The translations under genes and the position numbers were made by a program. The notes below the pieces were generated by a model. The model was not told where the DNA came from and searched no databases. It saw only the letters and a list, made by a program, of their open reading frames with translations. From Phoenix dactylifera (taxonomy: Eukaryota > Streptophyta > Magnoliopsida > Arecales > Arecaceae): a DNA stretch of 64,000 nucleotides. Location of the stretch: NCBI RefSeq assembly GCF_009389715.1, contig NC_052397.1:17618129-17682128 (forward strand), read 5' to 3'. Positions within the stretch are counted from its first letter, which is position 1. Each line of letters opens with the position of its first letter. Positions 11,927-26,322 of this stretch are shown piece by piece.

Positions 11927-12805
11927 GGGTGGTTCTATATACACCCCCCCTATTGCTAAGGACACCCCCCCAAAAACCAAAAAAAAAATACCCAAACTAA
12001 CCTTTAGTGTAATTACCATATTGCACTTGAAATTTTCTCATACACCCCCCCTTCCTCCTCCTCCGTTTCGTTTTGAAAAGAAAAAAAAAAACACCCCTCA
12101 AACCCCCCTTAAACCCCTCGATCCATTTACATCGTTTAGGCGATCTTTGAAGGAGATTTAAGCCCCATTCGAAGCATGAACAAGCAACTAGTGATTTGGG
12201 ACGAAGAATCGGCTGCAAAGGTACGTGTTCCACCTTGTTTCGAAATTTTTTTTTTTTCACGGTTCGTGCTCCGTTCGGCACTGGATCGCCGAACAAAAGA
12301 CTTCTGTTCGGCTGAACAGTGCCGAACAGAAGCCTTCTGTTCGGCAACCCTCAACCGAACAGATCTGTTCGGCTGCACAGTGCCGAACAGAAGGCTTCTG
12401 TCCGGCACTGTTCAGCCGAACAGAAGCCTTTTGTTCGGCGATCCAGTGCCGAACGGAGCACGAACCGTGAAAAAAAAAATTTCGGAAGAAGCCGGCGAGG
12501 TGGTTCCGGGAAAAGCCGGCGAGGTGGTCGGAGATCGGGAGAATGCCGGCGACGAGAGGGAGAAGGGGAACGGGGGGGTTTTGGGCGTTGGCGAGGTGTT
12601 TTGGAGGGGAAGAGCGGGGTGGGGGGGTTTGGGGGGTGTAGAGAGCAATTTAGGTGAGGGGGTGGGGAGGGTGGGGGGTAATTTAGGAATTTTTAATTTT
12701 TTAGGAGTGTCCTTAGCAAATGGGGGGGGTGTAGAGAGTATTTAATTTTTTTTTAATTTTTGGGGGGTGTCCTGAGCAATAAGGGGGGTGTATATAGAAC
12801 CACCC
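11927..12805. mobile_element. Non-autonomous Mutator-like element, copy A
   Basis: The 879-bp element starts GGGTGGTTCTATATACACC and ends with the inverted form (GGTGTATATAGAACCACCC). The inverted ends continue inward through CCTATTGCT and GGACACCCC to an A-rich stretch. It is flanked on both sides by the perfect 9-bp duplication AAGGTAAAT (11918-11926 and 12806-12814). Nine-base duplications with long terminal inverted repeats mark Mutator-like elements. The interior encodes no transposase. It carries the inverted-repeat cassette annotated separately and a G-rich right half. The left end lies within about 50-100 bases of the apparent 5' leader of the MUSTANG-type gene. A related copy is at 26.3-27.3 kb. 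Confidence 0.88.
12246..12483. repeat. Long inverted repeat of GCCGAACAGAAG/CTTCTGTTCGGC units
   Basis: The left arm runs from a T tract and CACGGTTCGTGCTCCGTTCGG to about 12346. The right arm (about 12378-12483) is its near-perfect reverse complement, ending CACGAACCGTG plus an A tract. The arms are about 100 bases with few mismatches; the spacer is about 30 bases and is centred on the perfect palindrome CCGAACAGATCTGTTCGG (12355-12372). Within each arm the word GCCGAACAGAAG or its complement recurs, so shorter hairpins nest inside the long one. Copy B at 26.46-26.61 kb has a related but shorter array. Confidence 0.9.
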
Positions 12806-12884
12806 AAGGTAAATTTATCATGAAACGCCCTTTGTTCTATAGTTAATGAAAGGCCCTTGAAAATGTGAGAAACTCTTATGTTTA

Positions 12885-13165
12885 ATTTTTTTTTTAGATT
12901 TTTTTTTCATATGTATACCTTCTAAATATATAAAATTATATAAATATTTTTATAAAATTACTATTTACATGTATATCTTTTTTTTCTTTTTTTTAATGTA
13001 CGTATCTATACCATCTAATATCGTTAAAAAATAAATGGCTTAAAACTTAATTGACTTAAATACCCATATGGATAAATTTGCAAAAAAAGAAGTAATAAGA
13101 TATGTATGCAAATAGCAACTTTACGAGGGTATTCATAAAATTTCTCATATTTTAAAGAATATATA
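12885..13165. mobile_element. Foldback MITE 1 (AT-rich)
   Basis: The left arm (about 12885-12990) carries ATATGTATACCTTCTAAAT and ACATGTATATC words. The right part (about 13060-13165), reverse complemented, repeats the same order (GAATACCCTCGTAAAG, TTGCATACATAT). The match is degenerate, ends are approximate, and no target duplication could be fixed. Confidence 0.5.
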
Positions 13166-13179
13166 TTCAAAAAATTTAA

Positions 13180-13490
13180 TAAAGAGTTTTTTGCGTACAT
13201 ATCCTCCTAAATATTGAAATTTGCATGAATATTCTTCCAAAATTGATATTTGCATATATACCCTTATAAATACTAATTTTTTATATGTACCCTTCATTTT
13301 TTTCCTTGCATATATACCTACACCATCTAACGGCATCAAGAAATTAGCAGTTTAAAATTAAAAATAATTGAAATACCCTTAATGTATGCAAAAAATATTA
13401 TAAGGGTATATATGCAAATAATATTTTGCCAGTATATTCATGCAATTTAATATATTTAGGAGGGTCTATATGCAAAAAAATTAATCTTTT
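13180..13490. mobile_element. Foldback MITE 2 (AT-rich)
   Basis: The left arm contains TTTTTGCGTACATATCCTCC, TTTGCATGAATATTC and TTTGCATATATACCC in that order. The right arm (about 13385-13490) is the reverse complement of the same series, including GGGTATATATGCAAATA. Arms are about 110 bases around a short centre with CATCTAACGGCATC. The same arm series recurs in elements 1 and 3. Confidence 0.65.
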
Positions 13491-14544
13491 TTTTTTGTAT
13501 TTCAACCTGTTTTTAACACTCGAATTTGTCTGATGCCTGCTCCTCAATATTTTTCATAAAAATATTGCTTAAGAAAAAAATTTATTCGATAATTAAATAG
13601 CAAAAAGAGTTATGCAAGTTTTTTTTACCAATCATGGGATTATTCTATTTTATTCTTCTTCATTTATAACAATCACTATATTTTATTTCACCAAAACATA
13701 GCTTATAATATTTATTATTTTAGATGTATATATGAAGATATATATTAGAATATAGAAAAGGATTAGAATCTCTTAAAAGCACATAATAGATTGCAATGAT
13801 CAAGCTTTCTTGCTACTCTTATACTTATGGATGGAAGAACAACATCAATCATCCCCAAACAAAATTATTAAATGACTTCGAATCCTTCAGACTTATTAAC
13901 AACCTTTGCAGCCATGTGATAGAAGACCACCTCTTACGTTGTGTACCTTAAGCCACTTTTCTTTGGACCTTTAATTTTCTAGAAGAAGAAGAGATCTAGT
14001 GTATAGGGCTTATCTTGTCATAGTAATTTAAATCAGCCACCAGTCTATACATGAGAAAATTTTCAACTCTATAAAATAAATATTGCAAATCTCATACACT
14101 AAAAGATAAATATTATAAATCTCTTACAATACCTTTTTTTAAAAAATAATTTATAAAGCTAAAGGCAAGACCTAACCATCTTATGTAAAAAAAGATACAA
14201 TAAAGGGATGTCTATGGTGGAGAAGGGAGTTGAGGGAATGGTTTTGATTCCAGACTGAGAAATAAAATAGAGGGTCGGGAGAGATTGAAAAATTTTACAA
14301 AGAAAATAGAAATATTAGGCTTTAGTGAGACCTATTAACCTATTACCCGCTTCATGAATAAAAAGATAATTTCAAAAAAATTTAATTAATTTTTAATTTA
14401 AATAAAAAAAGTTTGGTTGATCGTGTTAGCTTAATCGCTATATCAAAAGTATTCATACAAAAATAGTGTTTTATGAGGGCATGCACATAAATATCAATTT
14501 AGAGGGCATTCATGCAAATTCTAATATTTAGAAGGACATTTATA
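13491..14544. other. AT-rich intergenic DNA with a lone MITE arm
   Basis: No gene is visible. At about 14440-14545 there is a single right-arm copy of the foldback MITE family (GGGCATTCATGCAAATTC) without its partner. The rest is AT-rich with no recognisable features. Confidence 0.45.
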
Positions 14545-14885
14545 CAAAAATCCAAGGATTTTTTTTTTTGCGTATATACCCTTCTAAATATATGAAATTG
14601 CATGAATATTATTCAAAATTGCTATTTGTATGTATACCATTACAAACGTTTCTTTTTACATGTTTACCTGTTGAGGATATTTCCATCATTTTAATTTTAA
14701 ACCGCTAACTTCTTAACGGCATTAGATGGCATAGGTACATACATAAAAAAATAGAAAAAGAAGGGTATACATACAAAACAAGTGTTTAATGAGGGTATAT
14801 ATGTAAATATAAATTTTGAAAGAATATACATGTAAATTCTAATTTTTAGAAGGATATATATGTGGAAACAAAAATCTTTTTTCTT
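14545..14885. mobile_element. Foldback MITE 3 (AT-rich)
   Basis: The left arm begins near a TTTTTTTTTTGCGTATATAC stretch and contains TTGCATGAATATTATTC and TATTTGTATGTATACC. The right arm (about 14765-14885) is the reverse complement of the same series, ending GAAGGATATATATG and AAAAATC. The centre contains CGGCATTAGATGGCATAGG, matching the centre of element 2 in inverted form. Exact ends and target duplication are uncertain. Confidence 0.65.
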
Positions 14886-15322
14886 TTTTGCCCAAGCGAG
14901 CCATTTTCTTGCGTAAACTATATCCAAAAAGCTTGATAAAAAGGATCCTCAAACCTAGATCATTTATGAACTACTAGAAGATTCATAGCAAAAGCTAAAT
15001 CAATCCCATGTAGCAGAAGAAGCAGCCAACCAACCCCCAATCAAAGAGGACAAGCGTGTGTTATGCATACAAGCCTTAACAAGTACTTCGGCGAGAAGTA
15101 AGTTGAAGATAACAAAGAAGGAAAAAAAATCCTCCCATATATATGCAATTCTTTGTACTCTCGCATGCAATTTTCTCTCCTTTTTTCAATCCCCAGTTCT
15201 ATTGTATTAACGGAAAAATTTTCGACCACTACAGAAGGGCATCATTAGGATCGTACGCCATTATAGAAAATTATTAAATTTTGTAGAAATTTCTCCGTCT
15301 ATGTCACCTACCCATAACCTAA
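14886..15322. other. Intergenic DNA, no gene recognised
   Basis: No domain, repeat or regulatory site could be supported in this stretch. Confidence 0.4.
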
Positions 15323-15803
15323 GGGCTCGTTTGGTTCGCGGGAAGCATTTTCCTTCCTAGGAATATGATTCCTGGAAAACAAATTCCTAGAAAGAGGATG
15401 CCTAGGAAAGTAATTTTGGCATGTTTGGTTGACCATGGAAAAGTGACAAATTTCCAAGGTACTTATGTTTGGTTGGCCATCCACTTTCCTAGAAAAGTTA
15501 TATATAATTCCTATTATGCCCTTAATAAAAATTAGGTTTTTAATGCCTCTTTAATGCTTCTTTAATGCTGAAAGGACTTTTTGGGAAAAAGTAAAAATGA
15601 AGTGATTCCCACCTCATGGGAAAGTAACTTTCCCATGTTTCTCATGGGAAAGACTTTCCCATGAAATGTGGAAATCACATTCCCATGGGAATATAACTTT
15701 CCCTTCTCTCTCCTTTGAAAACTCCAACCAAACAAGAGGCATCTCATTACTTTCCCGTTGACCACACTTTCCCCCCTTCTTTTCCCGCGAACCAAACGAG
15801 CCC
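15323..15803. mobile_element. Tourist/Harbinger-type MITE
   Basis: A 481-bp element has perfect terminal inverted repeats of 22 bases beginning GGGCTCGTTTGGTTCGCGGG and ending with the reverse complement. It is flanked by the direct repeat TAA on both sides (15320-15322 and 15804-15806). TAA duplication with GGG...GTTTGGTT termini is characteristic of PIF/Harbinger-derived Tourist MITEs. The interior is non-coding and rich in CATGGGAAAG-like words that themselves form smaller inverted repeats. Confidence 0.93.
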
Positions 15804-15809
15804 TAAGAT

Positions 15810-16540
15810 GCTGCTTGGCGCTTAAGTTTGTGCTTTCATATGTGTTATTACACCACGATGCCACTTTCAAAACTCTGGCTTCATTCCTACAGTGGGGGGA
15901 GGCATCGAAGTAGATAAAACAATGGTGAGGATCTCAATGAACATGGACCTGCATTACTTCATTGGTACCCTGTAAAGAACTATTTAGCTAATATCTGCTG
16001 AGAAAGCTCCTTATAGTTTCCCAAATGAGCTTGAATATGACATGGAAGAAAGAAATTGAGGGCAATTCTTTGAGTAAGTCCACCAAACTCCCAATCATCT
16101 TCTATAATTTGAGGCCAGCAATTATAGATTTTCGAAGAATAAAATTTGTTCCACACCAAGCTCCAACAAGCCACAAGATTCATCCACAAGAACAAATTTT
16201 TGATGCAAAAGCCAAATAAAAAAACTTGAGTAAATAGGGAATATGAATTCACTGGGTGACACAGAATTGAATTAGTGCTTCAAGAAAAGACAGATGTTTC
16301 AAGTTCATACAACTACTGACAACAAAGCAGAAAGACAACTAATGTTGCCAAAACTTTGAAAATTTAATCAGGATTATTTAACAGTTTTCTGAATTTAAGG
16401 ACTCAAAGAACACAACAGTCCAAGCACTCTCGGAATATTAAACTTGCAAATCCCAGACCCATCCAGAGAAAAGACAAGCTAACAACATGTCTAGTGTCCT
16501 CAGGTGCTGAGTTACACCATGGTTATGGATATTTTTCAGA
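15810..16540. other. Region 3' of the squalene epoxidase gene
   Basis: No gene recognised. On the minus strand the part near 16400-16543 is expected to hold the 3' UTR of the squalene epoxidase gene, but no clear polyadenylation signal was singled out. Confidence 0.4.
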
Positions 16541-16543
16541 ATT

Positions 16544-21135
<4,592 letters not shown>

Positions 21136-21487
21136 CTCCTCGGAAAAGCGCTCTTTCTCGTCCCCCACCCCTCTCGTCCCCCTACGAGCGCCAAATTAAT
21201 ACAACGAAGCCGGATCGGTTCTACTCGTGAAAAAGACAGGATGAGGTTCGGGTTCTCCGCCCGATCAAAATGCCCTATTGTATCTTCGCCGTCGATACCT
21301 TGTTGGAACGCTTTATTCTCACCGAAGGTGACGGTATGCACGCCCCCCGAAAAGGCGAGATTAATGGACAACGGACAGCCAAGAGATGGGGACAGCTCAC
21401 GCGCTGCGGTCCGCAAGAGGAGGGTAATTTACGCCTGTGGAGGGCATCATGGCCGTTGATCATACAGCGAGGGAATCTCGAGGCAAG

Positions 21488-21545
21488 GTTCACGTGCGGA
21501 ACGTGACGACAAGTGGCACGTGGGCGAATCTTTGGGACACGTGGT
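21488..21545. promoter_or_regulatory. Three G-box (CACGTG) elements upstream of squalene epoxidase
   Basis: Perfect CACGTG hexamers lie at 21491-21496, 21517-21522 and 21538-21543, all within 53 bases and about 350-410 bases upstream of the squalene epoxidase ATG. Flanks such as GGCACGTGGG and GACACGTGG also fit ABA-responsive elements. G-boxes bind bHLH (MYC/PIF) and bZIP factors, and jasmonate/MYC control of triterpenoid genes is known in plants. That this cluster drives the gene is an inference from position. Confidence 0.65.
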
Positions 21546-21599
21546 GTGCTGGAAAGTGGCCGGGGGGGACGACAAAACTAGGCACGGCCGCACGGCTCC

Positions 21600-22460
21600 T
21601 GGATTTAAGAGCTTGATTAAGCGAGCGTTTAAGTTGTTTAATCCTTGTTGATATGCTAATCCTTGTTTATTTAGCTTGTGTTTAAGTTGTTCGATGGCTA
21701 ACTCATAGCTAATTTTGATTGGATATTTATTGTTATAAATGAGAATGGGAAAGGATTAGGTTAAGTTTAAGGGCGCCTCTGGAAGTTTCTGGCGGTATCA
21801 TCTTAAAGAGAGTGCAAGAGAGCCAGAGAGGTGTCCTCCTCGTAGGAATAAAACAAAAAGCTTTCTATAGAAATTATTACATGTGTCGGCCTATCCCTTC
21901 CGTATTTTTTTTACGATCCATTCAAGTTTTAACCTAAATTTGAGTCCGCGGAAGATCCACAGTCTGTTTTTTCTCACGAGGTTTTGAGCTGAGATCGGTG
22001 TTAGGTTGATATGAATCTACTCAAATAGATTGTTTAATTCATAAATCTTGTAAAAAATTGAGTCCAATCTTACAAGATTTTTTAAGCAGATCTATCGGTA
22101 CTCTTAATGACCCTTCTATATCTAATTATTGCACATGCTCCATCTATTAAAGTAAGAGAATTAGCCATTGCCCTCTATTCTGAATCACCCAAGAAATGTA
22201 GCATCAAGATTTGATTACCCACGGGTGGTGGCTGGAGAGTTTGGGTTGAAAAAGCAAAACAAGTAGTTGGGAGTCCGTTTCAGTATTTATGCACCAATAT
22301 TTATATATATATTTTTTAAAGTAGGTATTTTATATATTACGTGTGTGAATACATTCAATAAAGTCAGAAAACAAAAGACCGTGAAGTATCCGAAACAACT
22401 CTCCTTCTCTGACTCACATGGTACTTTCAAACTTCAGCATGGTGCAGGTAACGGGCGACT
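21600..22460. other. Intergenic DNA, no gene recognised
   Basis: AT-rich sequence without recognisable coding content. Nothing specific is supported. Confidence 0.4.
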
Positions 22461-22469
22461 GTCAGTTAT

Positions 22470-22690
22470 TCAACATTTCGATCCCCGGGACAGAGCTGAA
22501 GGCTGCCCGGCAGGACTTCGATATGTGCGGCAAGTATTATAGGCTAGCTCAATTATCCTGAAGAGGTGCCAACTTGGATCATCCCTTATTTCGAGATATC
22601 TGGATAATGGTAAGAGATGGACGGACCTTTCATAGAGGCTAACGAAGCTGCGAATTGAGTGGCTACCTATGTCACAGGCCATTCCTTTTT
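22470..22690 (+). mobile_element. Decayed LINE RNase H fragment
   Basis: In shifting plus-strand frames the segment reads GTELKAARQDFDMCGKYY, then LDHPLFRDIWIMV, then HREANEAAN and VATYVTGHS. The order ELKAA..., D-I, REAN-A-W-A matches plant LINE/retroelement RNase H domains. At least two frame changes and a stop show it is dead. A run of about 19 T residues follows at 22686-22704, which may be a later retroposon tail in the opposite direction. Confidence 0.55.
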
Positions 22691-22704
22691 TTTTTTTTTT
22701 TTTC

Positions 22705-24166
22705 CGGTGGCTTGATATTTGCTTTCTTCGGGCTCTGAGAATTCGTATGATCAAAAGATTGACGCGCTGCATGATTTTTTAAAATTAAATGCTGATACCC
22801 CACATAACATGCCTTGTAACGAAAGTTGACGGTCAATATTACATGCCCATCACGAGGAGCAACTGGTCCTTTGGGCCCTGAATTAAAGATGAACAGTAAT
22901 ACTACTAATATATTTTGTTTGTCTGCAAGATTCACGGTGGAGATGCTGCGGAGCTCGTGAAGACCGCAGTTATGAGCTCCAATGGTTTGATGGTGACGTC
23001 TCTTTCTAATTAAGCAGTAATGCGAGGGGCTTGTCGCGTAGCCACATATATACGTTCGGCTCCATTGACACGTTGTGAGGTGGATCGTGGACACCTCAAG
23101 GACCTAAGAATGGAATGCCACCTAAGTACGACCGACATCATCACCTCATTGATGGGGCAAACTCTGCAAAAATAGCACGCCACATCAATCCGAATTATAC
23201 CGCACAGAGGTACGGTATCATATAGGCTCGATGCCAGAATATTAAAAAAAAATATACCGTATTATATTGATAGTATACTAATATGATACTAGTATAGAAT
23301 ACGGCAAATTTTATCCGCAAATAATACCAAGATGTATAGTTACTTTCTCCATAGATTCTCTGGACACAATGTCTCCTATCCATTTAGGATTCTTCATGGG
23401 ATGACAAATGTTTGAATTATTTAGTTGATGACTTACGTATGACTCTACGTTATGATCGGGAAAATGGAAAAGAGGGGTTTACGTGCGGCCAAAATGTGCT
23501 ACTGATAATCACATCTAACCATTTTCGAACTGCCATCTAGACCCATTTAAGTTTGAAGGTGAGCCATGATAAATTAGTTTGTCTCATTAAATATGATTGG
23601 TCAAGTTTGTGGACTATTGGATAGCAACTTTCATCGGTCTGAAAACACTCCAATCTTCTGTTGAAAATGATGGTATCACTGAAATCACACTAGCCCAAAA
23701 CCATCAACCACAGTACGAAAAAAAAAAATCCATATATGTTACACCCCAAACTCAGCACCCGAATCTGGAATATGACACGGCCGCATACACCCTAAGGCAA
23801 GGCCTCAGAATATATGCAAGATTTTGAAAATCTATCACAACTTCAATATCCATAATAAAAAATGATTTCATTTCATAACGAACAATAAAATTGGTCCAAT
23901 TATAAAATTTAATCATCCAATCAGTACCGATGATACTCTATTTAATCATTCCCTCCACCTTTAATCTCAATCATAGTCAAATATTATGCAAACTGCAACT
24001 CTGAAAAAGAGTAAAAAGAAGACGTTGTGAGTTTTATAGCCAGTAAGAATTCCAAACTGCTGCACCATAAGTAATAAAAAAATAATCAATTAACAATACC
24101 AAATAAATAAATATCATATCAATAGTCGGATAAACACATAAACAACATGCATATAAGTTTTCATTA

Positions 24167-24168
<2 letters not shown>
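22705..24168. other. Intergenic DNA with a GGTAC-rich degenerate repeat
   Basis: No gene recognised. Around 23205-23310 words such as GGTACGGTATC, ATACCGTATTATA and GATACTAGTATAGAATACGG recur in both orientations. This resembles the degenerate repeats at about 28.54-28.71 and 35.80-36.06 kb. The rest is featureless. Confidence 0.35.

Positions 24169-24216
<48 letters not shown>
24169..24216. repeat. (AT)n microsatellite
   Basis: About 24 uninterrupted AT dinucleotides. Confidence 0.95.
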
Positions 24217-24219
<3 letters not shown>

Positions 24220-24839
24220 GATTTTTTTTATTTTTTAGTTTTGAACTAAATCAAAATTATAACTCAATTCAAAACTGATATCGTACCATGTTATAGTCTG
24301 TGATGGTAGGGCTACACTTGAAGAACGCTATCCGTATACGGACGACATGCATCTCCTTCTGGATGTCGGTGGGATTACATATTTCTCAGGGCAAATGGAG
24401 CTCTCTACCACCGTCATTTGCCTTGGGCCGCCCCTTTACGCCATGCGCCCAAGGAGCACACTTTTTTTTTTCACCTTCACTAAGCAGCGAGTTTGAGGTG
24501 CAGCTAGCTTGGGTTCATTACATTGCTGAATTTGTGTTTTCGATGAAGTGCGGATGCAGCATATTTTGGTTTTTGAGATTGGTATTCACTATCCTGCAAT
24601 TTGACGGTGCCGTAGATAAAAAATTATCAAGGAGCAGCATGCGAATTTCGAAGTAAGATTTTTTTTGGCACAAGCTCGACAGCCATGTCGGGATTGTAGT
24701 CTATAAATCTAAACTTAGTTTTCTATGAAAATCATTCAGTCTCGTTAAATTCATGGAACCATTATTTTAACCAGCATCTTTATCTTACTGCTCCTCTTTT
24801 GAGCGAATGAGTTGGTTGTACATCCATTTTGATTCAGAG

Positions 24840-25290
24840 TAGAAGTGCAAATGGATCGAATCGGATCGGGGTCACTTGATTTTTTTATTTGGATCCTAAT
24901 TTTGGACCCAGACCCAATCCAGTTGAAGATCGGGTCTGGTCTGGTCCGGGTTCAAGTTAGGTCCGGGTCGGGTTCGGGTCCGGATCGGGTCCGGATTGGA
25001 TCCGAGTCTGAGTTGAATCCAAATCAGATGTTACTATTTTCTTTGTGCTTTTGAGAAAGAATTTGGGCAAATCTAATTTGGTCATTATGAGGTGCTGGGT
25101 GACCCATGACTTGAAAGACTTGCAATTGACCTCCAGTCGGAATAGATGACCCATGACTTACCACCTAAGTCGATCTACAAGCCAAATTTCATATCACACT
25201 ATTTTTTATCCATATGACTAATTGGACGGAACTTGGTGTCTCCCTGCGCCCCTCTCAGGTTCCAAAATCCAATTCCTTTGCAGAAAACGG
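24840..25290 (+). mobile_element. Fossil fragment shared with the LTR-type element at 61.77 kb
   Basis: The segment matches 61.77-62.08 kb in order: a GGGTCGGGTTCGGGTCCG-type tract, then GGCAAATCTAATTTGG, TGACTTGAAAGACTTGCAA and AAGCCAAATTTCATATCAC, ending at GGTGTCTCCC. The second copy continues into sequence with features of a 5' LTR, so this one is taken as a fragment of the same dispersed family. No coding part is present. It is an incomplete fossil of uncertain age. Confidence 0.55.
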
Positions 25291-25504
25291 GCACATGACC
25301 CATATTTAGTTCAGTGTTCCCTCACTTTCTCCCTTCAAAAGTTAAAAGAAACAAAAAAAAACCAGCTACCGAGACACCAGAGGTATCAACAGTGTAATAG
25401 ATCGAGAGACAATCCTGACGGGCCGAGGTTCCTTTGGATTCTGTGAACCTATATGCTTGTTGCCATCCTTCCACGCTTAAACCATACTCCCCTCAGGCTT
25501 TTCC

Positions 25505-25640
25505 TTCTTTTTTTTTTTTTTTTTTTTTTTTTGCTTCTTCTTCTTGTTTTTTTTTTTTTTTTGGTACAAAGCTTTTCCTTCTCATTGGCTAGCATTTCCC
25601 ATCCATTAGAGAATAATAAGGCCATGGGAGCAAGCTAACA
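25505..25640 (-). mobile_element. LINE-type 3' end with A-rich tail
   Basis: On the minus strand the sequence reads AAAGCTTTGTACC followed by two long A runs (T runs at about 25509-25531 and 25547-25562 on plus). The TTTGTACC/TTGTACC plus A-tail ending is shared with the LINE relic at 1.3 kb. No coding part is seen, so only the 3' tip is present. Confidence 0.45.
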
Positions 25641-25784
25641 GGCTCCTAAGAAATCCATATCTACTTCTTGTCTGCCTTGGAAACCCGCCATAAATTCACT
25701 TAAAAACAACCAATGGTACCACGACCCGCACACACACACAAAAAAAAAAAAAGAAGAGATTCTTTTTTGCTTTTTCCCCGCTAT

Positions 25785-25955
25785 GTTCCGTTCAGGTCGG
25801 ATCGGATCGGATCCGTTCGGTAAACATAGATTCGATCCAAAAAATGATCTGGGTCCAATTTTAGGATCCAACTCGGACCCACGGGTCCTAAAATTCGAAT
25901 CGGATCGGATCTACACTGATCGGTTGGGTCAGGTCACGGGTCAACCCAACCCATT
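25785..25955. repeat. GGATCGGATC-rich repeat
   Basis: Words GGATCGGATC, GGACCCA and GGGTCAGGTCA recur over about 170 bases. In inverted orientation part of it resembles 24.85-24.92 kb (GGATCCTAA...TTTTGGACCCAGA). Its origin is not resolved; it may be another copy or arm of the 24.8-kb family. Confidence 0.4.
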
Positions 25956-26313
25956 TGCAGCGTTAATTCAGAATATGTTTTAGAACCAAAGTCGTGGTAC
26001 AGCTCTTCTCCCTCATCTTACGACATAAAAGTTCTACTTCCTCTTTCTCGGTACAATTGATTAATAAGAAATGACAATGGGTGATTAATGAGTTGGCAAA
26101 CAACATCAAGGCAGATACAAAATAGGTTCAAAAAATCTCTCCAAAATGATGAGCAGCAAAGGAAGCGATTCAATCAGCAACTCAATTTGTCTTTCGGAAT
26201 ATATACACGATCTGATAGGTATTACACTCTCTCAGCAATCTTCGAATGTCATCTAAATAGGTGTTCGGACATTTTTAATCTCTCATGTAGAATCCACTCA
26301 CTCAGAGTCACCG
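25956..26313. other. Intergenic DNA, no gene recognised
   Basis: No supported feature before the target duplication of the Mutator-like element. Confidence 0.4.
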
Positions 26314-26322
26314 CACCTCTCG

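Noticed and set aside
11926-12483. CRISPR-like repeat and spacer pattern
   Set aside because: The units are palindromic, unevenly spaced and part of a plant transposon; the genome is eukaryotic.
12136-12745. Several overlapping open frames with repeated NRSLLFG / AEQKASVR peptides
   Set aside because: They arise from the palindromic 12-base repeats in the Mutator-like element, occur on both strands and in several frames, and have no independent coding evidence.
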